From: Nocardia carnea
GTDB lineage: Bacteria > Actinomycetota > Actinomycetes > Mycobacteriales > Mycobacteriaceae
DNA length: 54,928 bases
Direction of reading: 5' to 3'
Assembly: GCF_029869215.1 (NCBI RefSeq)
Contig: NZ_JARWPM010000412.1
Coordinates: 1 to 54,928 of the forward strand
Below the pieces are notes generated by a model. The model saw only the letters and a list, made by a program, of their open reading frames with translations. It was not told the origin of the DNA and did not search any database. Below are positions 36,536 through 44,843 of the stretch, in pieces. The translations under genes were made by a program, and so were the position numbers. Within the stretch, counting starts at the first letter, position 1. Every line of letters starts with the position of its first letter.

Positions 36536-37516
36536 TCAGACTCCGAGCGCGCCCGCGAATACCGGCCACGAGCGGTGCAGATCGTCCTGCCAGTACGCCC
36601 AGGCGTGGGTTCCGGGATGGACGTGGACGGTCGCCGGAATCTGCCGAGCGGCCAGTTCGGCGGCCAGCGTGCCGGTGCAGGTGCCGACAATGGATTCCAT
36701 GGTGCCGCCGACGAGCATCCGGTCGGCGAGCCGCAGCGGATTACCGTCGATACCCCGCGAATTCAGCACCTCGTGCGGGCCGGGCGAGCCGTTACCGGAG
36801 GAGATGTAGAGGGCGGTTCCGCGTAACCGTTCCAGGTGCAGCATCGGATCGTGGTCCGGCCAGGCGGGATCGCCGGGCGCGCCCCACATATTCGTGGCGT
36901 TCGCGCCGAACAGCGCCAGCTGCGAGTACACGATGGCGCGGGCCGCGGGATCGGTGGTGCGGGTGCAGCCGCTGTACGCGCCGACCGCCTGATATCGGCC
37001 CGGCGCGTGGATCGCCAGGTTCAGGGCCGAGGTCGCCGACATCGACAACCCGGCCACCGCGTTGCGGCCGGTCATCCCGAACCGGGCGTCGAGCAGCGGC
37101 GGCAATTCGCGGGTGAGAAAGGTTTCCCATTTACTGCGGCCCAGGACCGGGTCGTCGGCGATCCAGTCGGTGTAGTAGCTGGCCCGGCCGCCCATCGGCA
37201 CGATCACGTTGACCGGTTTATCGGCGAAGAACTCCACCACATCGGTGCGCCGCATCCACGGCCCGCCGTCCTCGCCACCGTCGACGGCGTTCAGCAGATA
37301 CAGCGCCGGGGCGCCCGCGCCCGGATGCGATATCCACAGCGTGATCGGTTTGTCCATGGCCGCCGAATGCACCACGACCTCGAACTGGCGGCCCCCGAGC
37401 GGGCGCACGTCCAGGATCCGGGCCGGGCCCTCGGCCGCGGCCGGCGCCGCCACGAGCCCGCCCGGTACCAGCGCGAGCAAGAACAGGTACACCAGGCAAC
37501 GTGGCAGCCGGTACAT
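36536..37516 (-). CDS. Secreted antigen 85-like esterase/mycolyltransferase
   Basis: A 326-residue exported alpha/beta hydrolase of the antigen 85/esterase D superfamily. A signal peptide ends near residue 28 (APAAAEGPA). The nucleophile elbow is GLSMSATSAL (antigen 85 has GLSM plus small residues), SSGNGSPGPHE carries the acidic residue, and GTHAWAYWQDDLHRSWP the catalytic His; WDQN-like RTD and GPWMRRTDVVEFF segments also match. Such enzymes transfer mycolic acids onto trehalose or arabinogalactan in mycolata, but without the trehalose-site residues checked a simple esterase is possible. Start ATG 37516. Confidence 0.82.
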   Translation of the reverse strand: MYRLPRCLVYLFLLALVPGGLVAAPAAAEGPARILDVRPLGGRQFEVVVHSAAMDKPITLWISHPGAGAPALYLLNAVDGGEDGGPWMRRTDVVEFFADKPVNVIVPMGGRASYYTDWIADDPVLGRSKWETFLTRELPPLLDARFGMTGRNAVAGLSMSATSALNLAIHAPGRYQAVGAYSGCTRTTDPAARAIVYSQLALFGANATNMWGAPGDPAWPDHDPMLHLERLRGTALYISSGNGSPGPHEVLNSRGIDGNPLRLADRMLVGGTMESIVGTCTGTLAAELAARQIPATVHVHPGTHAWAYWQDDLHRSWPVFAGALGV

Positions 37517-37557
37517 GCCGAGGTTTCTACCACGGCATATACCCGGCCCGGCCGTAT

Positions 37558-38331
37558 TCACCTGGCGTGTTCGTCGCCGTCGTGCACCCGCAACGCGGTG
37601 ATCGCCCCCGCCTCGGCCTCCGGCACCCGCATCCGCTCGGCGATCGACCAGCGCAGGGCGCGCGGCAACTGTGGTGCGACCTTGCCGAAATACGCGTACA
37701 GCCAATCGGTCCGGGCGACCAGGAACGGATAGTCGGTGGTCATCATGGGCCGGATCACCAGCATCGGCAGTGGTGCGTCCAGTGGGCGGAACTCGGCGTT
37801 CCACAGCCCCGGCACCCGGCAGCCGGGATAGAACTGGCCGAGCATCAGGCCGTCGTGCACCACCGCGGTCTTGTGCCGGCGGTGCACGGCGTCGATCCGG
37901 TCGTGGCGGGTGAGGCCGGGGAAAACGGTGACCGTGGTGAGCCGGCGGTTGTCGGAATCACCGGCGCGCAGCCGGTTGTACAGCTCATGTGCATCCAGCA
38001 CGGTGGCCGATATCTGCTCGGCGGTCAGGTCGTCGCCCCCGCGAACCACCGCTGCCCACAGGGCATGGTGATCGGCCGTCTGCCGGACGAACGGGCATAC
38101 CGGGCCCGCCCGGCCCAGCTCGGGATGCGGCCGGCCGAGATAGTCGGCGATCCAGCGGACCAGCACCGCGGCGTCGGGATGTTCGGCGGTCCAGCGGGCG
38201 GCGTCGTCGTACACATCGTGCCAAGCCGAACCACTGCGCGGGCCGCGATACGGAGGGGTGGCCGTGTCGCCCGGTGCCGGGTGCGGGTGCCGCCGCGCGG
38301 CCGGCGGGTCGATGGCCCGCCGCCCGCTCAT
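37558..38331 (-). CDS. DUF6875-like protein coupled to NRPS
   Basis: A 257-residue soluble protein of unknown function. It resembles short actinobacterial proteins labelled DUF6875 that often sit beside peptide synthetase genes; GPVCPFVRQT (about residues 75-85) is the most family-like segment, and GQFYPGCRVPGLWN and RPMMTTDYPFL are further conserved-looking blocks. The first ~35 residues are low-complexity. Its ATG overlaps the NRPS stop codon (ATGA at 38328-38331), so it is translationally coupled and very probably works in the same pathway. The family assignment is from memory and should be treated as moderate. Confidence 0.6.
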   Translation of the reverse strand: MSGRRAIDPPAARRHPHPAPGDTATPPYRGPRSGSAWHDVYDDAARWTAEHPDAAVLVRWIADYLGRPHPELGRAGPVCPFVRQTADHHALWAAVVRGGDDLTAEQISATVLDAHELYNRLRAGDSDNRRLTTVTVFPGLTRHDRIDAVHRRHKTAVVHDGLMLGQFYPGCRVPGLWNAEFRPLDAPLPMLVIRPMMTTDYPFLVARTDWLYAYFGKVAPQLPRALRWSIAERMRVPEAEAGAITALRVHDGDEHAR

Positions 38332-41300
38332 CGGCTGCCCGCCGGTTCACCGCAGCGTGCCAGATGGCCGGTCAGCACGGGCGCGATCACCGCGACCGCT
38401 TCCGGGTTCATCAACTGGCCGTGCGTGGCGTCGACCGGATACTCGAGCAGCTCGCCGGTGACGTGCGGCCGCCACAGTTGCGCGTCGAGCAGCTCGGTCA
38501 TCCCCCGGGTCGCCGAGAAGTACAGCAGGTCGCCGTCGAATACTCCGGGCCGGTAGCGGGCCGATATCTCGACCCCGGCGATGTAGGCGCGATGCAGCCG
38601 GTCGAGCTGAACCGCGGTGAGACCGGCGCCCAGAGTCGGGCCCGCGGCCGCCAGTTCGGCGGCGGCTTCGGCGGCGGTCAGGTCCGGCGCCCGCGCGGCC
38701 TGCGCCTCGTCGGGTTCGTCGCCGAGCAGATGGGTCAGCAGGTCCCGCATCCGCGGTCGCGGCGGAGGCGGGGCGTCCGGTGGGAATACGACACTGTCGA
38801 GCATCGCGAGGACCGCGACCTCCCGGCCGCGCGCACGCAACCCGACAGCGACCGCGTGCGCGAGCTGACCACCCAGCGACCAGCCGAGCAGGTGATAGGG
38901 CCCCGCGGGCTGGACTCGCAGCATCTCGCGCAGATAGCACTCGGCGAGGGCCTCGGCTGTCAGGGCGCCGGGTTCCCCGGAAGTGAGCACCGGCGATTGG
39001 ACCCCATAGACCGGCCGGTCGCCGATCTGCCGGGACAGGCCCGCATAGCACCACGCCAGCGGTACAGCGGAATGGAAACAGAACAACGGCGGCCGCGCAC
39101 CCCCACGCCGCAGCGGCAGCAGAATCTGCAACCCTTCGTCGTCCGCCGCCCCGGCTCCGGAGTCCGCCCCGGCACCCGCCGCACTGCCGACCGCAGCAGG
39201 CGCGCGATCCATCGCCACGCCGACCCCCACACCGGACGCACCGTCCCGCGTCACAGGCTCGGCAAATGTCCCGGCGCCACGCTCATGGGCCGTTCCCGGG
39301 CCGGACGCGGAGTCCACCGCATCAGACATGCGATGGTCCACCGCGCCGGACGAATCGCCGGCGACCGCAGCGGATGCGGGCTCGTCGGTCGCGACCGCAG
39401 GGTCGTGGTCGTGGCCGGCTGTTGGGCCGATACCCCGGCTCGGTGGGGCCGCGGCCGGCGACCGGCCGGAGTCTGCCGGTACTTCCCGGTGTGCGGCGGC
39501 GGCGCCGGGGTCGTGGTGGCCCGCGATACGGTCGGCGAGATCCGCCACCGTCGGCGTGGTGTACAACCAGCGCACGGTGACCGGAACTCCCGTCGCTTCG
39601 GCGAGTTCGGCCGAAAGACCCACGCCCAGCAGGGAATTACCGCCGAGGGCGAAGAAATCGTCGTCCAGGCCGACCGCCGTGCGGCCGACCGCGCCGGCGA
39701 CCCGTGCCGCGACCAACCGCTGCGTCTCGGTTTCGGGGGCGCGGTAGGCGTGCGGCAGCACGGGCTCGGGCAGCCGGTTGCGGTCGAGCTTGCCGTTGGT
39801 GGTCACCGGAATACGCGCGAGCTCGACCAGTGCGGCCGGCACCAGCGGTGCGGGCAGCACGGTGCGCAGCCGGCGCAAGGTGAACGCGGGGTCGAACCGG
39901 TGGCCCTCGGCAACGACGACATAGCCGACCAGCCGGGCCGCCGGTCCTTGGCCCGCAATCGTTACCACTGCCTGAGCGACCTCCGCGCCCGCGGTGAGCA
40001 CCGATTCGATCTCGCCCGGTTCGATCCGGCGCCCGTGCAGGGTGAGCTGCCGGTCGGCCCGCCCGAGGTATTCGTAGCCGCCCGGATCGAAGCGCACCAG
40101 ATCCCCGGTCCGATACAGCCGTGCGCCGGTGCCCGCCGGATCGGCGACGAAACGAGCGGCGGTGGCCGCGGGATCGTGCAGGTAGCCGAGCGCAACCCCG
40201 GGACCGCCGATATACAGTTCACCGCGCCCGCCGGCGGCCACCGGTCGCAACCGGGTATCCAGCAGCGCCGCCCGCACCCCCGGTAGCGCCGGACCGATGA
40301 GCGCTGGATCGTCCGGCCGCAGCGGGTCGCTCTGCATCGTCATCACGGTGGCCTCCGTGGGACCGTAGCCGTTGTACAACCGGACCCGCGGCGCCCAGTT
40401 CCGCACGAGTTCGGCGCCGGGGCTTTCACCACCGGTCACCACCACCCGCAGGCTCGGCGGTCCGGCAGGTTCGAGGGTGCCGAGTACCGCGGGAGTGCTG
40501 AGCAAATGGGTGATCCCGGCCGCCTCGATCACGTCGGCGAGTCCACCACCGGCCACCGGCCCCGCCGCGGCGACCACGAGCCGTGCCCCGGCCGCGAACG
40601 CCGCGAGCACCTCCAGCAGATGGGCGTCGAATACAGGCGAATGCGCATGCAAAACAATCGAATCGGTATCGACCTCGTAGTGATCCACGAGGTAGTCCGT
40701 CAGCGGGCCCAACCCCCGGTGGCCGATGAGCACACCTTTCGGTGTCCCGGTCGTTCCGGAAGTATGGATCAGATACGCCGGATGGTCCGCACGCAGCCCT
40801 GCCCATGGCACCGCCCGATTACCGAGGTCCGCAGCCGGATACACATCCGGCAGTCCAGTGCCGCCCTTCCCCCGGTCCCGGCCGATTGCCTTCTCCGGGT
40901 CAGGCCGGCCCGGGCCCGCGCCGCGCTCGCCGAGCCGCCGATCCGGAATCGTCTCCGCGTCCCGCGCCGGCTGGGGTGCGGAGGCGGTTGTTACGTGCAC
41001 CGGCCCCCGAGCACGCTGCGCTGCCACAGCCACGGGATCGTCCCCGGGGGCTTCCGGTTCCCGCTGCCGTTCGGTCGAGCCGGCACCCTGTTCAGAGCCG
41101 GGGACCGGACGCTCCCGGCTCGCCGCGGACAACTCCGGCACCACCCGGGTAGCCGGTGCGCTCCCCGCCGCGCCCGATCGGTTCGGCGCGATATCGGCAC
41201 CGGACGCACCGTCGCACGCGCGGCCTGTCTGCGCCGCCGCCCCGGCCGGTCCATCCAGCTCCAGCCAGCGCACGCATTCGGTGGCGTCGGCCCCGCCGCC

Positions 41301-43049
41301 GGAGCCGTCATCGTTTCCGGGCAGGTCCGGCCGTACCGCTGCCACCGTGAGTCCGAGCCTGATCCCAGCAGCGGCCAGTACTGCCGCGATCCGGTGGGGC
41401 GGGTCGGCGGGATCGATCGGTACGAAACAGGCGCCCACGGTGGCGATTGCCCAGAGCGCCAGCACCGATTCGATCGAACGCGGTACCGCCGCGGCAACGG
41501 GAACCCCTGGACCGGCGCCGCATTCGGCCAGCACCTGCGCCCAGCCGCGGGACAGGTCGTCCACCTGCCGATACGTCAGGGACCGGGTCTCGTCGCTCAC
41601 GGCCACCACATCCGGACGGTGCATGCCCGCACGCAGTAGTTCGGGCAGCAGCCGAACGGCCGCGGCAGATTCCGGCCTCCGGGTATCCGGCGCGCCCGCC
41701 CGGATGACGGATTCGTTTTCCTCCGAGCGCCTTTCGGGGTTGTCGAGGCAGACAACCTGTGCGTTGGGCTCGGCGGCGAGGAAACGCTCGAGGTAGCCGA
41801 GGAATTCGCGGTGGTACCAGGCCAGAGTGGCGGCGGAGTAGCGAGCCGGGTTGCCCTGGAAGTCGATACTGATCGTGCTTTCCGATGGACCCAACTGATA
41901 TGCGTTGACCAGGAGATCCTCCACCGGCCCCAGCGACAGCAGCTGCGCGTGCCCGGTGAGCGGCCCCAGCCGCAGCGGTTCCACGAAGCCCAGCACATTG
42001 ATCACCGGCCCGAAACCGCCGCGCTCCACCCGGACGCCGCCGCGGTCGCGCTGGATATCCTCGTAGGGATACCGCTGATGACGCAGCGCCGCAAGTACTT
42101 TCGTGTGCACCGCGGATACCGCCGCGTCGACGGTCCCCCGGGCGATACCGGTGAGCCGCAGCGGTACGACATTCGATACCGACCCGGCCGACCGGCGCAG
42201 CCGGGCCGTGGTGCGTGCCGGTACCGGCAGCGACAGCACGGGGTCGTCGTTTCCGGTGAGCCGGGCGAACCAGCAGGCGAACGCGGCGATCAGGAGTTCG
42301 CCGAAAGAAGCCCCGTACCGAGCCCGGGCCGCGGCGACGTGGCGCGCGGTCGCCGGTGCGAGTGTCGCCGACACCCGGTGCGGCCGCGGCCGCGGCGCCG
42401 CGGGGTGCCCGGCGAGCCCGACCGGCTCGGCCAGGCCCGACAGCGCGGCAAGCCAGTATTCGCGGTCGGCCACTGCCCGCGCCGACCGCCGATAGTCCTC
42501 TTCGGCGGCCAGCAACCCCGAGATGCCCAGTCCGCCCGTATCCTCCACTGCCACACCGCTGACCGTGGCGCGGTACAGTTCGCCGGTCCGGCGCAGCAGT
42601 GCCACGGCACCGGCCCCGTCGAGCACCAGATGATGACTGCGCAGATACAGCAGATGCCGTTGGGCGGCCACCCGGTACAGAACCGCGACGGTGAGCTCAT
42701 CGGTGCGCGGATCGAGCCGCGCGACATGGTCGTCCGCCATCCGGCCCAGCGCCTCGGCCACCGGATCCGGCCGGCCGGCGAGATCCAGTACAGCGAAGGG
42801 CAGCTCCGCCTCCGGACGCACCTGTTGCCGCGGCCGCCCGGCCACCTCCCGCACCCGCACACCCGGCGATTCGAGCTCCCGGGCAGCCCGCCGGCCGCAC
42901 TCCCGCATCAACTCGACCTCGAGCGGACCACGCAGATCCAGGTACATCGCCACGGTATTCGCGATATCCGGGTACAGCTGCTGCGCCACCCACCAGCGCA
43001 ATTGCGCGGCCGACAGCGGATACTCCGATCCCGTTCCCTGGTGCCTCAC
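38328..43049 (-). CDS. Single-module NRPS (C-A-PCP-TE)
   Basis: A 1573-residue non-ribosomal peptide synthetase with one module. Condensation domain: HHLVLDG at about residues 141-147. Adenylation domain: A3 core TSGTTGTPKG (about 755), A5 NGYGPTE, A7/A8 YRTGDLVRF and GRADRQLTLHGRRIEPGEIE, A10 NGKLDR. Carrier domain: LGGNS (about 1138). Thioesterase: GWSLGG (about 1390) and a late THGQ His. A hand alignment to GrsA gives a pocket code near D-A-L-L-V-G-G-V-M, which I cannot assign to an amino acid. An initial C domain means a donor acyl or peptidyl group must come in trans. Two low-complexity inserts (nt 40810-41330 and 39145-39510) lie before A3 and between PCP and TE. AGGAGG lies 10 nt before GTG 43049. 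Confidence 0.9.
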   Translation of the reverse strand: MRHQGTGSEYPLSAAQLRWWVAQQLYPDIANTVAMYLDLRGPLEVELMRECGRRAARELESPGVRVREVAGRPRQQVRPEAELPFAVLDLAGRPDPVAEALGRMADDHVARLDPRTDELTVAVLYRVAAQRHLLYLRSHHLVLDGAGAVALLRRTGELYRATVSGVAVEDTGGLGISGLLAAEEDYRRSARAVADREYWLAALSGLAEPVGLAGHPAAPRPRPHRVSATLAPATARHVAAARARYGASFGELLIAAFACWFARLTGNDDPVLSLPVPARTTARLRRSAGSVSNVVPLRLTGIARGTVDAAVSAVHTKVLAALRHQRYPYEDIQRDRGGVRVERGGFGPVINVLGFVEPLRLGPLTGHAQLLSLGPVEDLLVNAYQLGPSESTISIDFQGNPARYSAATLAWYHREFLGYLERFLAAEPNAQVVCLDNPERRSEENESVIRAGAPDTRRPESAAAVRLLPELLRAGMHRPDVVAVSDETRSLTYRQVDDLSRGWAQVLAECGAGPGVPVAAAVPRSIESVLALWAIATVGACFVPIDPADPPHRIAAVLAAAGIRLGLTVAAVRPDLPGNDDGSGGGADATECVRWLELDGPAGAAAQTGRACDGASGADIAPNRSGAAGSAPATRVVPELSAASRERPVPGSEQGAGSTERQREPEAPGDDPVAVAAQRARGPVHVTTASAPQPARDAETIPDRRLGERGAGPGRPDPEKAIGRDRGKGGTGLPDVYPAADLGNRAVPWAGLRADHPAYLIHTSGTTGTPKGVLIGHRGLGPLTDYLVDHYEVDTDSIVLHAHSPVFDAHLLEVLAAFAAGARLVVAAAGPVAGGGLADVIEAAGITHLLSTPAVLGTLEPAGPPSLRVVVTGGESPGAELVRNWAPRVRLYNGYGPTEATVMTMQSDPLRPDDPALIGPALPGVRAALLDTRLRPVAAGGRGELYIGGPGVALGYLHDPAATAARFVADPAGTGARLYRTGDLVRFDPGGYEYLGRADRQLTLHGRRIEPGEIESVLTAGAEVAQAVVTIAGQGPAARLVGYVVVAEGHRFDPAFTLRRLRTVLPAPLVPAALVELARIPVTTNGKLDRNRLPEPVLPHAYRAPETETQRLVAARVAGAVGRTAVGLDDDFFALGGNSLLGVGLSAELAEATGVPVTVRWLYTTPTVADLADRIAGHHDPGAAAAHREVPADSGRSPAAAPPSRGIGPTAGHDHDPAVATDEPASAAVAGDSSGAVDHRMSDAVDSASGPGTAHERGAGTFAEPVTRDGASGVGVGVAMDRAPAAVGSAAGAGADSGAGAADDEGLQILLPLRRGGARPPLFCFHSAVPLAWCYAGLSRQIGDRPVYGVQSPVLTSGEPGALTAEALAECYLREMLRVQPAGPYHLLGWSLGGQLAHAVAVGLRARGREVAVLAMLDSVVFPPDAPPPPRPRMRDLLTHLLGDEPDEAQAARAPDLTAAEAAAELAAAGPTLGAGLTAVQLDRLHRAYIAGVEISARYRPGVFDGDLLYFSATRGMTELLDAQLWRPHVTGELLEYPVDATHGQLMNPEAVAVIAPVLTGHLARCGEPAGSR

Positions 43050-43245
43050 CTTGCCCGCGCCTCCTGCGTCCGGTCGGCACGGAACGGGTCACAGCGCGCG
43101 CCGATCCATGCGCGTCCGGCGCCCGGCCCGGGCCGCTACGACTACCTGCGGAATCCACCTGCGGCGAAACACTACGCCTGCCGAGCAAGGTAGCGCACCG
43201 GCTTCGGCTCGCCCCTCTGCAACTCCTCGCAGACCCCGAACGGAT

Positions 43246-43268
43246 GCGCTAAAAATGCTTTTATGCGC
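43246..43268. promoter_or_regulatory. Imperfect palindrome overlapping vapB start
   Basis: GCGC (43246-43249) and GCGC (43265-43268) bracket an AT-rich block containing AAAA-x-GC-TTTT that spans the ATG at 43263. The only AT-rich stretch around, it looks like both a -10-like element 6-7 nt before the start codon and an autoregulatory VapB operator. Confidence 0.4.
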
Positions 43269-43517
43269 ACAACGATCGACCTGCCGCCCGAGCTCATGCG
43301 GGCCGCCAAGGTCGCCGCGACTCAGCGCGGGCTCAGCCTCAAAGAACTCTTCAGCAAGGCCCTGGCGCATGAGGTGGGCACCGGCGTCCGGTCGGCGAAA
43401 ACCGGGCGAGTCCGGTTTCCCTTGGTAGGCGCTGCCGACACACAACCCACAGCGGATATCACCAACGCCGATATCGACGAAGCCCTCGGCCGGGACGACG
43501 CCGACAAGTACGCATGA
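43263..43517 (+). CDS. vapB: Antitoxin VapB-like (ribbon-helix-helix)
   Basis: An 84-residue antitoxin. MRTTIDLPPELMRAAK forms the DNA-binding beta strand and first helix of a ribbon-helix-helix fold, ending near residue 40. The remaining residues are the flexible toxin-neutralising tail with acidic NADIDEALGRDDADKYA. The last codons overlap the toxin start by 4 bases (ATGA). RHH antitoxins normally repress their own promoter. Confidence 0.85.
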   Translation: MRTTIDLPPELMRAAKVAATQRGLSLKELFSKALAHEVGTGVRSAKTGRVRFPLVGAADTQPTADITNADIDEALGRDDADKYA

Positions 43518-43942
43518 CAACACTCGTCGACGTCGGGGTGTGGCTGGCCGCGGTATGGGCACGGCATGTGCACCATCATGCCGCCATGAAGTGGTTCGAT
43601 GACGAGAGCGGCGATATCCTGATGTGCCGGGTCACCCAGACCTCCCTGCTGCGGCTGTTGTCCAATCCGTCGGTGATGCGGGAGGACGTGATCACCCGCA
43701 GTGCGGCATGGCGGGTGATCGATCAACTTCTGGACGACGAACGAGTCGTCTGGACGGACGAACCCACAGATCTCAACGCCGTTTTCCGGGCGCTCTCCGC
43801 CCGCGACGAGACGAGTCACAAACTCTGGACCGCCGACTATCTCGCCGCCTTCGCCCAGACGAGCAATGCCGCACTGGTGACACTCGATCAGCAGCTCGCG
43901 GCGCGATATCCCTCGGTCCGGGTGGTCACGCTCGCGGGATAG
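43514..43942 (+). CDS. vapC: PIN-domain ribonuclease toxin VapC
   Basis: A 142-residue PIN-domain protein of the mycobacterial VapC type. Acidic active-site candidates are Asp6 in LVDVGVW, the Glu/Asp group after TQTSLLRLLSNP (the Glu usual there is Gln), Asp in WTADYLAAFA and Asp in VTLDQQL. HVHHHAAMKWF matches the family's H-x-H-H-x-A block. VapC toxins cleave tRNA or rRNA. Its 3' end overlaps the convergent sirohydrochlorin chelatase gene by 17 bp. Confidence 0.85.
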   Translation: MTTLVDVGVWLAAVWARHVHHHAAMKWFDDESGDILMCRVTQTSLLRLLSNPSVMREDVITRSAAWRVIDQLLDDERVVWTDEPTDLNAVFRALSARDETSHKLWTADYLAAFAQTSNAALVTLDQQLAARYPSVRVVTLAG

Positions 43943-44843
43943 CCGTTTCGGTCGGGTGCGGTAGCGCGCTCCGGCCGAGGCCGGCGGCACGGTAGCGGTC
44001 GGCGATCAACCGGACCACGGCGGGATGTACGCCGATCGGATCGGCGACGCCGGTGGCGCCTGCCTGGTGCAGGCGTTCGTGGAACAGTCCGTGCGCCAAG
44101 AGGTAGGAGGCGACGAAGACGCGCTGCCGCCCCCGCGCACGCAGCTGGGCGACCACGTCCGGAACACGGGGCGCGCCCGTGGCGACGTAGGCGGTGCGCA
44201 CCGGCGTCGCGAGCTGGGCGGTCAGCATGGCGGCGGCGCGGCGCACATCGGCACGCGCCCGCGGATCCGAGGAACCGGCAGCGGCGAACACCACGGCGTC
44301 GCCGGGACGCCAACCGGCCGCGCGCAACCGCATGGCCATGATCCGGGCGAGTGCGGGATCGGGGCCCATCGCGGGCGTGACCATCACCGCCGGGTGGCCG
44401 CTGTCCGCGACCTCCCGTGGTACGTCCTGGTAGACGTGGTAGCCGGAAGCCAGGAAGGCCGGAACCACCACGGCGGGAACGGGATTCGGGGTTGCGGCCG
44501 TAGCGGTGAGGTCACGCAAGACCTCGGCCGGAGAAGGCCCGAGCACATCCACGAACGCGGTACGCACCGGCGGGACCGCATCGGCCACCGGGGTTCCGGC
44601 GCCGAGGCCCGCGCGGGGATCGGTCACGCACCCGCATCCCGCGAATCCGTGCGGGCCGGTCCGATGCGGCCCCCGGCGTTCGCGGACGCCGGGGGCGGTG
44701 TTGTGCGCACAACCCGATTCGGCCGGCCGGTGGCCCAATTCCCGGCCCACCGCCTCGGCCAGCGCGGCGATCATCTCCACGCCCTTCGCGCTGCGGGTTC
44801 CGTGTGCCACCAGAACCAGCGCGGGCGGTTGCGGCGGCCTCAC
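43926..44843 (-). CDS. Sirohydrochlorin chelatase (CbiX/SirB) with insertion
   Basis: A 305-residue class II chelatase that inserts Fe(II) into sirohydrochlorin to make sirohaem, the NirB cofactor. The metal-site His residues are His14 (LVAHGTRS) and His136 (LASGYHVYQDVP). Two tandem CbiX-like halves are visible, the second starting near residue 160. Residues about 38-92 are an insertion absent from typical homologues, with a CAHN and a CGC motif. GTG 44843 overlaps the hemD stop by 4 bases (GTGA), so it is translationally coupled as the last gene of the nitrite operon. Confidence 0.82.
   Translation of the reverse strand: MRPPQPPALVLVAHGTRSAKGVEMIAALAEAVGRELGHRPAESGCAHNTAPGVRERRGPHRTGPHGFAGCGCVTDPRAGLGAGTPVADAVPPVRTAFVDVLGPSPAEVLRDLTATAATPNPVPAVVVPAFLASGYHVYQDVPREVADSGHPAVMVTPAMGPDPALARIMAMRLRAAGWRPGDAVVFAAAGSSDPRARADVRRAAAMLTAQLATPVRTAYVATGAPRVPDVVAQLRARGRQRVFVASYLLAHGLFHERLHQAGATGVADPIGVHPAVVRLIADRYRAAGLGRSALPHPTETAIPRA

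Noticed and set aside
38328..43049. Amino acid prediction from the NRPS pocket code
   Set aside because: The hand-aligned code does not match a substrate I can recall with confidence, so none is claimed.
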